Source: Dillenia suffruticosa (taxonomy: Eukaryota; Streptophyta; Magnoliopsida; Dilleniales; Dilleniaceae). Taken from it: a stretch of 64,000 nt of DNA. Location: assembly GCA_033439265.1 (NCBI GenBank), contig JAVTVX010000024.1, positions 3,100,001 through 3,164,000 on the forward strand, read 5' to 3'. This document shows positions 23,801 to 35,590 of the stretch, in pieces; position 1 is the stretch's first letter, and the number at the start of each line of letters is the position of its first letter. The notes beneath the pieces were generated by a model. The model searched no databases. It was not told the DNA's origin and saw only the letters and a program-made list of their open reading frames with translations. The position numbers and the translations under genes are program-made.

Positions 23801-26800
23801 AAAAAGTTATTTGGATGCCACTTTCTAGACCCAAAATAATAATAATAATAATAATTTCTAACACCACTTAACTTTTACTTCTTGGTGCCAGCAATTCAAA
23901 ATATGTAATGTATCTACTGGTATTTGCCTTACAATGAACACAAAATATGTCGAAAGGAAGATTTTCTTCAAACAACAACCTAAATAAAATACAAAAAGAT
24001 TAACATGTGAAGTGTCACATATTTAATTTGTCTATTCAACAGTCCATCAGCCTGGCGCCTCTCCATATTCCATCCAAATGTTGCTGTGATTATGGTTTTT
24101 TATGGTACAAGAAAAGCCATTTGGAATGCGGTATAATAGCCAACATGGGACACCTGAGATAGATGTTTTTATTTACGGTTAGATGTGTTGGCTCATTTTT
24201 ACTCTACAAAAACTGGAGTAGAATCAATAATAGTCATGCTCATTCATACAAAAGCCATTTCCACAGATAGCGGATGCAGAACTTATGTTCCCATGACAGG
24301 TCGGGAATCCTTCTGGGAAAAGAATAGAAGTAAACATCCTCACAACCCAATTTGGTATATTAATGGACCTATTAAAACATATCTGCTAGGATCAATACCC
24401 AACACTTTGAGCTTTGATGGGATTTACAATGAATATTTCACAAATTTCAGCAAGCATGAGATACATTTTACTTCATGGAACGCCAACTATAGATCTCTGC
24501 AGATGAGAGGCGTCCATCATTGAGCTATAGACCTTAAGATAGAACTAAACTGACAAGATCTTTTACACCAAGAAGAAAGAAGCAAATAATACTATTATCC
24601 ATAATAAATAATTCATAATTAAACTCCCAATGCAATAACCACATAATTCTATGCAACAGACAAATCAGAATTAGTGTAGAATTAGAAATATAACTCGATT
24701 GATGACTTCAAGGAACCAGGTCTGAGAAAGTTAAATCTAAAGATCTGAAACAAAACAGATCAGAAATGAAAATGCCGAACAAATATTAATACCTAGTGGG
24801 ATCATACGCGAGATGGCTTGATATTAAGTAAAAAGGTTTGAGTTTGGACAGAGAAACCTTTGGTGAACTTGTATCTACCTAAAATAAAAGGGCTTGTAAA
24901 GAAGTCATCCCCCTGGTTTATTTTGTCGGGGAGATGCACAAGTGGTACAGGTCTTGAAGTAGCAGCAACTTTTATTTTTGGGCTCGTAGGGGCTAATGTA
25001 TGGCAACAAAAGGTGAGGGGTACAAGATCATGTCCTTATTTAGGTATGTGAATGACACTCATTTCATTTAGGGAAAAAGGTACTTCTCTTAGAAGAGATA
25101 TTGAGAAAACATCTATTGACCATTTGTTGAGCAGAAGAGATAGGGGGGGAGGTATCTCTAGTTTTAAGTTGTGCAATGAAATGCAGCTTTTGACCTGAAG
25201 GACATTTCTTTCTAGTTTAAAGGAGGGAAATGAGGTAAACATGTTGCCAAAGGAACCTTTTTGTTCTTCTCTCTGTCTCTTCTCAGGTATTCATAACAAA
25301 TGACAGCCAATTTTCCCCCATCAGGCAAAGAGGGGATGGGAAAGCACACACTTGGTCATTGTTAATCAGCTACGTGACTGATAATTTTAGCCGATGGAAT
25401 ACACAAAGCCACACAGAGAACTAAAGAAGAGGAAAAAAAATACCGGCTCCATTAAGGACTGGTTTTCCAACATGTTTTGAAATTACAAGCACCTAGATAC
25501 CAATGACTATTTGTTGGCACAAGTTTAAAAGTTACTTATTTTCTCTACAGGCATTTTGAGTAAAGTGCTGAAAAGTGCTTTCACTCAAAGCTCTTTTAGA
25601 AAAGCACTTCAAATCTGAAAAGTGTTCTGAGATTGCTGCTAATAATTTAATGGTCAATGGTTAAAATCTTGTTTAAATAATAATGAACCAAGCAATCCAA
25701 CACAAAAAGAGGAAGCACAATGAAAGATGAACCATGAAGAAACTGGTAAAAGCACAGATCATCCTTAACATGTCAATAAACGAAAGTTCAAAAGTATAAT
25801 ATGCTTACTGAGTCATAGATCATGATAAAAAACTCATGCAACATCTTAGCTGATGGGATTTGCATGATACATATGACAAAAAAGAGGAAAGCTAATACTT
25901 GTTTTTGCCTATGATCTAGCAAGAGGGTATAGAACTCCTAGAAAAGGCAGGAAACAACTTACATTAGTATCTGCTGCCTGCACTTCCAGTGATCTCTTTC
26001 TCAAGGAGTCCATGTCAGATTCTTGATCTGTAGCAGTAGGTTGCTGGAAAAATAACAAGGTAATGGATAACATATTAATTAAACAAGCCTATAAAAGCTT
26101 ACAATAAAGTAACAATTAGCCATTTTATTATCTATCTACCACTTAAACAAACATGAATTAAATGGAAGGGCAGTATCAACAGCTGCCTGCAAGTGTGGTC
26201 ATCATCTTTATGGGCCATCAACTATTTACACAACAAGAAACTTGCATTTAATGTTGAGGCATCTGGCACAAGCCTTGCTTTATGAGATGCCTCACAAACA
26301 TGGTTCTCTGAAAAATTGATTCACCAAAAAGTCATCATACATTCATCCTACATCTGGTTGACACCAACAGATTTAACAACACAGGAAAATAGGCCCCATA
26401 TCTTCAAACAAAATCAAATATGGTGCATTCTAACATTAAAAAAAGTTGGGAAGTTACTTTCAGGAGAAATGCTCAAGAATCATTTGTTCACGTTCTCAAT
26501 TGCATGGGTGGAAACAGACGAGCATCCCAACAGGTAAACTGGAAGGAAGAAAACCTGAGATTTCCAGGTGACATATAATTGCAAGTCCCTAAGCAAGGTG
26601 GAAAATATGATGAAACATTTTTCCTATGGAATGCAAGAGGAGTATAGTCATACTGCCTCTACTGCTATAATTTTCAAAGGAAGGACTTATTGCTGTCAAA
26701 GGAAGTTAATGGTTGTACAAAATCAATAAATAGCCTCTACAATCTCTTTGACCCCCTTATTGGATAGTTTAAACCATAGAGAACAACAAAAGTGTTACTC

Positions 26801-29743
26801 AGAAGAACGAGAAAATTTTCACTTCATGCATTCTACGGTAAAAGATTTTTCTCTTTTGTAGCAGCAAGAATTTGATATGTCTAGATCTGATAAAATTCGT
26901 AAACTCTGTGTTTCTTGATTCTTTTTTCACAGGGGTGGCACCCCTTTTATGCACATAATCAAATTTTCATAGAAAAATGTTTTGCTTTGAGTAATCAAAT
27001 CTCTTCCTACAGACTACTTTCTCATAATCACTGGCCATTTCTTCAAACCAATAAGCAACATGATGACTTTTTTGTGGATAAAAATGGTGTTTGATGCTAA
27101 AGTTCAGTGGCCTATATTTTGTATCATCTCCTTCGCTGGATAACATTTTCTCTATTATTGCAAGTAGAAATTAGTATTAGAGAGTAGCTAGTTTCCATTA
27201 AACGAAATTGTTATATTTACCTATATAGTCATTCCACCTGCAACTAAATACTTCACTAATTATTTCCTGTGTTTTCACATAGATATTGTTCACAAACTTA
27301 TAATGAAATTGTCCATCAGAAGTGAGCTAAGCTCCACATTTTCAAGGTTGTAAAAGTCACATCTACTCAGTTACAAAAGAATAGTACAAATACAAGATAA
27401 AGACACAATGAGAAAAGAATATGGGAAAACATCAAAATTCTTGTAATATGAATGTCAACCTGTATTATAATCAATACTGTAGAATAAAACCAATTTGCAT
27501 CTATGAATATTGACCATGTAGACATACATACATTTTGTGCTGGGGTCTGTGCATCCATTCAAGATATATGAATATAATAAAAAAGAGATATGAAACTAGA
27601 AAGCTTTCCACAACACATACTATTCTATCATCATTTGCAAAAGAAATAATTGGAAATCCATAAATCTAGTATGAACTTTGGTTTCTGCTTGCTTCCTTTT
27701 TACAATTGGTACTCCAACTTTCTTTTCATCAAGCTGATTCTTGTGTTTAATGTATGCACTTGTTTCATCTTTCTAGTTTTACCATGATGATTAGCTTGTA
27801 ACTAAATAATTCAATTAGGAGACAGACTCCATGTGTCAAAAATATTAGTTTTACTTGATTATCCTTCTGTCCAAACCCACACCAACAAGTGAAAAACAAG
27901 CATGGCATGGATACCAATAGCAAACCACCTATGGAATAATGAGAATTACAATAAAAAGAGAGGTCAACCTGAAAGGGGCAAGGTACAAGCAAGCCAAAGA
28001 GATCATCCACAAAGTCAGCTGCCCTGATGGAATAAGCCGCATTCTTAAGCCCACGGGAGCCAAGATATTCCTCCGCACTCTTAGGCAAAGAGTACCCCTT
28101 GTACACACTGACAGGAGGGTCACAAACCTGTTCATAAATGAGAGCAAACAGCAGTTCAGCAAAAGTAATGCAATGTTGGAAATTCATGTCTTATTTTCTA
28201 TGTACATTTTGACATTAAATACAAGTAACAAAGTATCATCATACATGATCGTGATTCCTTGAAAAGGTTAAGAGCATTCTTCAAGAGGGCACACAAATTG
28301 CAAAGGGAGCTGAATCAGCCTAGGATAATGCTAAGTCAATAGTTGATCTGAATCTCTGTTGCCACTGAGCAAAAACTATCAAATAAAAGTTACACAACTT
28401 TCACATCCGTTTAATACCTAATATATGCCCACAAGAGGTATTACAAATCATTAATATATTGTTGGTGATGAGTTCCTCATAGTCATGGGAAAAAGGGTTA
28501 ACATTTTACTCGCATGAAGTTTTAAACAAGATAAACGAAGTAGGGTTTAGGGTTTGTATAGACAATTAAAAGGGAAATAGGAAGATACCAAACACCTTTT
28601 GAGCAGTTTGAACACCCTTCTTGGCACCAATCCATGAAAGTAGGGGTGTATTCGAATTGAATCGATCCCTACTATCCCTGTATTCGAACTTGAACTCGAA
28701 TTTTTTTTAACCCGACTCGAGCTCGTACTCGAATTCAACGAGTAGTAATAATAGGACTCGAACTCGACTCGATTATATAATGAAATAGTTTGAACTCGAC
28801 TCGAAAACTCAATTTTTATATAATAAATTAATATATTTTATTTAATTTAATTTTTTATATTATAATCATATATAAATATATATAATATATATTAATATAT
28901 GTTACCGAGTTATTTAACGAGTTTTTTTAGTCTAAAATTCTATTACTCGAACCCGACTCGAGTTTGATCAAAATCGAGTTGAGTCAAGCCATTGTCCAAG
29001 CGGCTCGCGAGCGACTTTAGCTTGACTCGGTTCACATAACATCCCTAATGAAAACTGTGGAATTCAATTCTAATTTCACGATATTGGCAGCTGGAAAATT
29101 CTAAATGCGAAAAAGCTAAGAAAGCTATCCCATAATCTCTCTTGTAACCTAAATGAATTTCATATTTATTCCAGGCAAAGAAAGTTCACACATTTGCCTA
29201 AGTTTCTATTAGCCTGAATAGTTTTCATTAACCCATTTCTAGCAGTCCAACATTGAAAAACAATGCTTTCGCGGAAGCCATGCTTCCGTAGAACAAACAA
29301 TAGTGCGTTCCAAATGAAGTAAAACAAGAAATAGCGGAGAATTGAAAAAGATCAGAGCGCGAGAAGAAAATGATTACCGAAGAACCAACTTGAGCTTGGC
29401 AATCAGTCAAACTCTTGTAAACACCAACAACATCGCCCTTCCGCACCACATAGAACGCGTCTTTCTCGCCTTTCATCGTGGTCACCGGCACGGTATTGCC
29501 CGATTTTTTAGAGAGAGACTTGCTTTTCGTTTTGCTTTTACTCTTACTAGACGAGGAAGAATAACAATGAATGCGAAACCTGGTTACTATAAACCCTAAT
29601 TTGAGCGAGCGAAAACCAGATTGTTGAGTCCGATGATGATCCAAAGTTCTTGTCAAACAAGGAGTTGAAATTCCATACAAGGAAGTTGAATTTCTTGCGA
29701 CAAGATACGTGGTTCGCGACAAAATCTGAGATAAGCAGTTCAT
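20883..29743 (-). CDS. Ribonuclease H1-like protein with viroplasmin-type N-terminal domain, organelle-targeted (375 aa)
   Basis: Exons in order are 29378-29743, 27969-28127, 25963-26043, 22974-23066, 22629-22721, 22420-22563, 21759-21866 and 20987-21038 with 20883-20914. All join in phase at GT-AG sites. The start MNCLSQILSR opens a basic, Ser-rich transit-like peptide (1-95), suggesting mitochondrion or plastid. Residues 97-145 form the small hybrid-binding (viroplasmin-type) domain, FYVVRKGDVVGVYKSL to VYKGYSLPKSAEEYL. A variable linker (176-233) leads to the RNase H fold. The catalytic set is complete: D241 (NFDGASKGNPG), E281 (NAAEY), D305 (QGDSKLV) and D355 (SEADEQAN). It should cut RNA in RNA-DNA hybrids, removing primers or R-loops. 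It resembles Arabidopsis At3g01410/At5g51080-type genes from memory. A 72-nt optional intron lies in the last exon. Confidence 0.9.
20915..20986 (-). other. 72-nt in-frame optional intron (exitron-like) in the last RNase H exon
   Basis: It starts at a GTAAGT donor after NLA and ends at gtcgcAG before GEVQEEHYK. It is 72 nt long, a multiple of three, and has no stop codon in frame. Splicing gives the family-like ending NLAPGEVQEEHYK. Retention inserts 24 mostly basic/hydrophobic residues beginning RKSLKLYYDSF. Confidence 0.6.
21466..21690. repeat. Diverged tandem duplication, unit about 129 bp
   Basis: Two copies lie in the penultimate intron of the RNase H gene. Shared phrases include acaa(c/t)actat, gacagt, gtcata(c/t)aggatcagctg and gtaaaatctatgcatc, all offset by 129 bases. 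Confidence 0.8.
28641..29047. mobile_element. Small non-autonomous DNA transposon (hAT-like MITE) in RNase H intron 1
   Basis: It begins taggggtgtattcgaat and ends ttcacataacatcccta, giving short terminal inverted repeats (TAGGGRTGT). It is flanked by atgaaag on the left and atgaaaa on the right, an imperfect 7-bp duplication. The 407-bp body has no coding capacity. It is filled with actcga/tcgagt words in both orientations, typical of foldback-prone elements with CTCGA/TCGAG subterminal repeats. TIR and TSD sizes suggest the hAT superfamily. Confidence 0.65.
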
Positions 29744-29835
29744 CAGAGTGAAAGATTTCCCCGATTTCAATCCCAATTTTCTCTAAAAGGATAGAATCAA
29801 CCGGCTTGATTAATGTGATCGGAAAGTAGAATAAC

Positions 29836-29896
29836 GCTTAAACCCTAGTTTGAGAATGAGATGTGTGGAGTGTAGGGTAAGGGATTTAGGGCCCAT
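29836..29896 (-). promoter_or_regulatory. RNase H promoter motifs: telo box and site II
   Basis: An aaaccctag telo-box variant (29840-29848) and a gggccca site II palindrome (29889-29895) lie 100-150 bases upstream of the ATG at 29743. The same pair marks the NOG1 promoter, suggesting growth-linked control of both. Confidence 0.5.
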
Positions 29897-29949
29897 TTCT
29901 GGGGCTAGGTAAGGAGGGTAGAGATTTCGAACGGGACTCGTTGACGGGC

Positions 29950-31180
29950 CAGCCCCCTTTTTTTTTAATTTTTAATTATATTTTTATTTTAGTTATTTAT
30001 ATAATTTTTAATTAAGATAGAAATTTTTATTAAAATTATGAAGAATAAATGTTTCTACCATAGGGCCTAAATTAACATCATCGATAATTTTTTTTTTATT
30101 AAAAATTTCAGCTAATTTCAATTGAGCATACTCTCGGCTTTCATTTCTAGCATTGAATATTGAAAACGCACCGTTTTGTTCAACTACCAACTTCAATTTT
30201 AAATGCTATGCAAACGGGGAAAAAAAATCATGTTTAAAATGAAATGCTAATTTAAAGGGTAATAACCCCCCTCAAGAAAAAATCACAATACGCACTTGAA
30301 TTTTGCATATGAACTATATAAATTACTCAAATTTAGTTTGGATTTAATTTTTAAAATATTTATTCGACTCAGACTCCATGTTATATTGAGGTGAACTCAA
30401 ATTCAACTACAAAGATAATGCATCATATCTGAGCAAATTAATTAGTTTGAGTTCAACAGGGTTGAGGTGATTATTAAGTTAAAGACTTATGCCATGGTGT
30501 TGTACAGGGCTTATTGTCTCTTCCAGGGGAGGAGTCAAGAAAAGTACCAGCTTCAGCATGTATGATCTGCAAAGTAGCCATGGCATTGTAGCCAACAAAT
30601 GAGAACCTTCACATACGAGAACTTAGGTTATTTGAGAATAATTACAGGGGGGAAATTCCATTCAAAACATAGCGATTCACAGAAAGTATGAAATAACAAT
30701 CATCTCCCTCACATGACTGTTTACACAAACCCCGCAATTTCCTCGATATCAAGAAAGCGCTCGTGGGGTTGAACTCCAGAATTTGTAACATCTGCAACAA
30801 ACAAGACTCCTCTTCAAAGCTGAGTTTGGTATATTGTAGTCAATGTAATCCACACAGTATCAGCTGCAGCCTTCCAATCTAAGCCCAGCAGATTCAAAAC
30901 TTGAAGATCCTTTTGAAGAGCTGAGACATACAATTGCAGAGTATTCTCCTCTTATCTACATTCTTGTCTAAACATGAAGCAGAATTTGCACCATGTCTTG
31001 CAAACACATCAGTTGCAATTGCATTCTCCTTGACCTTTAACCTGAATTACAAATAAGTATGTTTCTTAACAATAAGCAGCCAAAAAAAAATAAAAAATAA
31101 AAATTGTGCAATAGAGAAATTTTGAAGCTTGACAGCATGTCCAGAGTAGAAAAAATAATTTTGCAGAACATCATGTAATT
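29950..31180. other. Intergenic region between the RNase H gene and the RRM pseudogene
   Basis: The first 500 bases are AT-rich with no recognisable content. From about 30500 to 31180 composition is gene-like and probably represents the old 3' UTR of the minus-strand RRM pseudogene. No reading frame was identified. Confidence 0.4.
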
Positions 31181-31188
31181 TACTGTTT

Positions 31189-33119
31189 TCAGATCCTAGG
31201 GTGCTCAACTTTGGGACTTTTCCCTGTTTTCTTTTTAACAACAAGCCTTTTCATTGCTGCCTGCAATTTCTTTTGATGCTTTGACAAAAAAGAATCAGCA
31301 AACTCCATGCTCCATTCCAAAGCCAGCGGTCACTGCTTTCCAGCCTGGATATATCTAAAGACACCAGGCCATCCCTAGCTTCTTCCCATTCTGATGATGA
31401 TTCAAGCTGGTCATCAATATCCTCTAGGTCATCATAGAATGTTTCCTCTTCCTCCAAAGAGTACAAGGAGGGGCTATGCCTATCAAATTCAGCATCTAGA
31501 TCCTCTTCCATGTCAACAATTGGTAGCTCAGAAACAGCAATGGTCATATCTGCAGCAAGCTTGAGATCTCTGTGAATATTGTTTTTCTTAGGGAAGTTGG
31601 CAACACGGACATGAATTCTGTTTGGAACAATTTCTGGGGCTGCAAATCTCCAACTGAGTATATCCAAGTCAGAATGAAGTCTTTGTAGCATATTATCCGG
31701 CCAATACTAAGAAGTAATAAGAACAAATATGCCCAGTAATCTAGTTTTAGCCTATAAGCGACAAAGTTGTCCAATGCCAAAATCGCAGGCATAGGAAGAC
31801 ATTGACACAGAAAACATTCACAAACAAAATTATAACTAGGAGTGACAAGGCAAGTGATTCGGCAGGACTGTGATAGAAAATAATGCATACCCTCATCGGG
31901 ATTCTTGTGATTAGGGAAGAACAGGAATGCAATATGAAAAACAATAATATTGCGCTTACCAACTAAAATCAAAGCTAAAATATGTGAAGTCCCGCGTTGT
32001 ATCATTTTATTAGTAAGATAATACATTATTATATACTTTCATGTGCTCCCTCCATAATGACTGATAAAACAGTATTAACATCATGATTAGTACTTTGGTT
32101 TTTGAATCTTTTGGCACCTCTAGCCCTCTTTAGGAAGCCTCCTATTACATCTCCTCGCCTTTTCTAACCTCTATTTCGTTGAATAACACTTGTAACAATC
32201 GTTAACTATAGTAAAAACTTTTAGTTAACTAAAGTAGGGTTTTGCAAATAAAATCAATTTTTGGGTAAAAAATATATAAATGAACAAAATTACCACTATA
32301 TCAATTCTTTTTACATTGGAAACTCCACATAACTTCTTTTCTGCTCAACCTCAACCTTCCCGGACACCACCGTAGGGTTGCTCTATTGAAATAGGTCAAT
32401 GAATTCGTATCACAAGTTCCCCAAAGCAGATAAGTTACATATCAACATTGACTCAGTGGTTCATGAGAGAATGAATAAGAACGAAAAACATAAGAGACTT
32501 TAGATAGGAAATTCCACAATCTTTTTTTCAGCAATCCTTAATACAGAATTTAAAAAAGATCGTACCTTTCTTTTCTTTCTGTTAGTCAGTTTTGTTGCTG
32601 GGCTTCAAAGGATTGTTCCTGCGCTTATTAATATTAGCAAGTTGAGCCACTCTGCTCTGCTAAATTTCATCGAGCGGCTTGTCCTCGATTGTCGTGTCAT
32701 AAACCTTTCCTCCCCCAAACCCACGGGGCTGGTTCTCAAGCCATTCTTCATGTTCCTCAGAGGAACAAGCACATCGTCGTCATTGTAGTCTTCTCCGAAC
32801 TCGTCGTCGATGCAACCAACACACTAATATTGCCATTTCTTCGATTTTTCGAAGCTGACAAACAAAACCCATCATTCCCTGAAATAAACAGAAGAAATCC
32901 AGATGACAAATCGAATCCGGTATGCCGAAATTTACAAAAAGATTGAAATTTAAGAGATTAGAAACAGACTTGGAAGAAAAATGAAGAGCGTAAAGTGTGG
33001 GAATTGTGAGTTGTGCTCGGAAATGAGAGAGAATTCAACATTAGTGTCTGTTTGGAAATTAAGGCTGTTGTTGATTCGAAAATGGTGGCGAGTGATACAG
33101 AGATTCCGAGGCTTAGCAT
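31189..33119 (-). pseudogene. Pseudogene of a plastid RRM-type RNA-binding protein (RBD1-like)
   Basis: The head, ATG at 33119, reads MLSLGISVSLATIFESTTAL and more Ser/Thr-rich sequence, a plastid transit peptide. Then come NDDDVLVP, SEEHEEWLENQPRGFGGGKVYDTTIEDK and QSRVAQLANINKRRNNPLKP (to about 32580). Next are PEIVPNRIHVRVANFPKK and NIHRDLKLA, the first strand and helix of an RRM (about 31560-31640). A Glu/Asp-rich tail and KHQKKLQAAMKRLVVKKKTG finish at 31189. Intact relatives bind plastid RNA. Damage: two frame changes near 32750, in-frame stops near 32660 and 32590, another frame change near 31320, and loss of the RRM core. NIHRDLKLA runs straight into gctgcag, which looks like an intron end, so a deletion joined the exon to the next acceptor. 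The name RBD1 is from memory. Confidence 0.75.
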
Positions 33120-33141
33120 CACTGCGGTCGGTGTTCAGAAT

Positions 33142-34424
33142 ATGTGTATTTTTTTTTTCTTTTTTTTTTTGGTAACAAGAGAAGGGGCCCAAGCGGGCCC
33201 AACAGAAAACCGAAACTGAAGCCTAGAACAAGGCCTTAAAGAGGGACAACCCATAACATCTTCATGCGGGTGCTGATGAATGCTGTTGGGAGGGGCAGAG
33301 AAAACATGCAGACCAGGACTCTTTGAATGACCAATCCTTGCCAATTGATCAGCACACTTATTTCCCTCCCTGAGGACATGGATAAAGAAGGAGAATTCTG
33401 CATATAATCTGAGCATATTGCACTCCTTGATAAGAGGGCGGAGAGGGTGGGTGCTGGAGGAACCTTTGCTTAGAAGGTCACCAAATTTTCAGACTTGACA
33501 GGCAAATGGTTGATATTCCTTTCCTTTGCAAGCTTGAGGCCCTCTCTGATGCCCCAGAGCTCAGCATTTATGCTGTTAGAGATGCCCACATTAATGGAGT
33601 AACCCAGGATTCATCTGTCAAGGGAGTCTCTTATTATCCTTCGTGCAGAGGCTTTGCCAGGACTGCCCTTACCAGAACCATCGGAGTTAAGCTTGAAGGT
33701 GCCTTGAGGAGGGGGATCCAAGAAACTTGTCTGATCTGCTTTTGGGGTCCAGGGAGACCAGATTTGAGAGTAAGAGTAAAGTCTTTGGCAAATCTTAAAG
33801 TTTGCCAAGCAGTGGCTTTACTATTTATTGGGGAATTTTGGAAAATGAGCTTCCACCTTGCCTTCCATATTTGCCAGACGTTAGCTGGGAATATAGAGTT
33901 CCAACTGTGATTAGAGCTGGTGCAGTTAAGCTTCAACCAGGCAGAGGTGCTTCCATAGTGGAATTGAGGAGCTTGCATCATTCTTGGGCAAACATTGTGC
34001 CATACTTCCAGAGCCCAATAACAGTCTCTGAGCATGTGAAAGGTAGTTTCCTCAGACTTTTTGCAGACAGGGCAGAGGGGGTCCCTTGAGATTTTTCTTT
34101 TAACTCTTTCTGAATTTGTGATGATTTTCCCGATGAAGAACCTCACTCTTTCAGTACTTGGGATTTTCCAAACACAGCTCGAAGAGGACTCATTTCTGCT
34201 GTTGTTGTGGAAGAGCCAGTAGGCAGACGCTACAGAGAAGTCACTATCAGATGAGGGGCTCCAGCAGAAACAGTCATTTGATTCTCTGTTTATGGGAATG
34301 ATAATGGCTCTGATTTCTTCTATCTTCTGATGAGGGAGGAGTTTCTTGAGCTCTTCAATGTCCCATTCTCTGCTTTCAGTAATGAAGGCAGAGACTTTTC
34401 TATCTAAATGAACCATGTGTATTT
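33142..34424 (-). mobile_element. 5'-truncated LINE (L1-type), 3' third only
   Basis: The 10-mer atgtgtattt flanks it (33142-33151 and 34415-34424). The sense strand is minus and ends in an A-rich tail at about 33152-33172. Inside, a zf-RVT region reads CVWKIPSTERVRFFIGKI and CPVCKKSEETTFHMLRDC (34416-33990). It is followed by an RNase H-type end, FKLNSDGSGKGSPGKA to VLREGNKCADQLARIGHS, in shifted frames. Endonuclease and reverse-transcriptase parts are absent, the usual outcome of incomplete target-primed reverse transcription. The insertion is 1263 bp. Frame breaks show it is inactive. Confidence 0.88.
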
Positions 34425-34442
34425 GTTTTGGTTTAAGCGAGA

Positions 34443-34741
34443 AGCTCTAATCCAACCTTTTTTTTTTGGTTTTAAAAGGGGCCAAAAGGCCCTATGGAGA
34501 ACAGAAAAGGCTGGGCCCAGGAGAAACCAGAAGGAGCAGAAAAGGAGCTTAGTTCCTTAAGAAAACGGTGCTTCTTTCATCTTCTCGCAAAAGCTTGCTT
34601 AAGCTATCAGGAGGATCATGCAGCACGTGAAGACCAGGAGGGTAAAGAGTGACCCAAGCTGGCAAGGTGGTCAGCACATTGGTTGCCTTCTCTATACACA
34701 TGCACCATGGGGGGGGGGGGGGGGAGCTCTAATCCAACCTT
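34443..34741 (-). mobile_element. Second LINE 3' fragment with 17-bp target-site duplication and G-run junction
   Basis: The target-site duplication agctctaatccaacctt lies at 34443-34459 and 34725-34741. Between them is a 265-bp insert whose minus strand reads VYREGNQCADHLASLGHS, the end of a LINE RNase H domain. It then runs through a GGGCC/GGCCC hairpin into poly-A at about 34460-34470. At the 5' (right) end a run of about 16 G (plus strand) separates the element from the duplication. It is only 18 bases from the first LINE. Confidence 0.82.
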
Positions 34742-34880
34742 GGTTTATTTTTCCATGACCAGGAGGGTAAAGAGTGACCCAAGCTGGCAAGGTTGTCAGC
34801 ACATTGGTTGCCTTCTCTATACACATGCACCATGGGGGGGGGGGGGGGCTCTAATCCAACCTTGGTTTATTTTTCCATGG
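34632..34880 (+). repeat. Tandem duplication, unit 125 bp, spanning a LINE end and its target site
   Basis: Copy 1 is 34632-34756 and copy 2 is 34757-34880. Both run from accaggagggtaaagagtga through the G-run and gctctaatccaacc to tttttccatg. They are nearly identical, so this is a recent event that came after the LINE insertion. Confidence 0.92.
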
Positions 34881-35590
34881 TTGCCTCCATAAAACGGTCC
34901 GTTTTTGGGAAAAATAAAACGGGCAGTTTTACCTTTCGCGGCTGGAGTGATTAGTCATTAACAAAAAAATAGTTTGGAAAAATTTTAGTTGTTGACATGT
35001 GAACTAGAATGCAAATTTAAAACTCTCTTAAAACATTAATTGTATTTATTGTTTTTTAAAAAATTAAAGATAATTGAATAATATAATATAATCTTATTTT
35101 AAAATATTCCAAATTTAATAAAACACAGTTTTATTTTTTGTAACATTTTAAGAGATTTTTATTAATTAAATAAATAGGTATTTGGTGAAATCACTTTTAA
35201 GTTATAGTTAATTTTATATGATTAGATTATCTATAAAATTATTAAATAAGAATTTGTATTCAAGTCTTGTCCTGAACTCATGAATCCTTGAAGTTAGTCC
35301 TAGTTTAGGACCAGCAAGCTGCTAGTGCATTTTTATCCATGCAATTGGAGAGATATCTTTAAGGTGTTTTACACATTATAGCAAAATCAATTCAATCAAT
35401 TATGGGCTTAATTTAAAGGTTTGCTCTTCTAATGTCTTATTTTTTATTTTCAAGATTCGAATTTGAGATTTTAATTAAAAGAGAATAGTATCCTATAATT
35501 AACTCTACAAAATGTTGCTATCTGTCTTAACATTTTCCAACCAATTGCAATCCAACCTTGAAGAAGAATCCCTTTCTCTCGCAACTTTAT

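Noticed and set aside
25550-25640. Possible foldback element (aaagtgctt / aagcactt words) in an RNase H intron
   Set aside because: The inverted words are short and no termini or target duplication could be fixed.
29378-29743. Viroplasmin-like (caulimovirus-type) domain as a possible viral fossil
   Set aside because: The domain is the normal hybrid-binding domain of eukaryotic RNase H1. It sits in an intron-containing host gene with complete catalytic residues and no viral neighbours.
34683-34892. 69-residue frame with two near-identical halves
   Set aside because: It is the tandem duplication of a LINE end with G-runs, not a protein.
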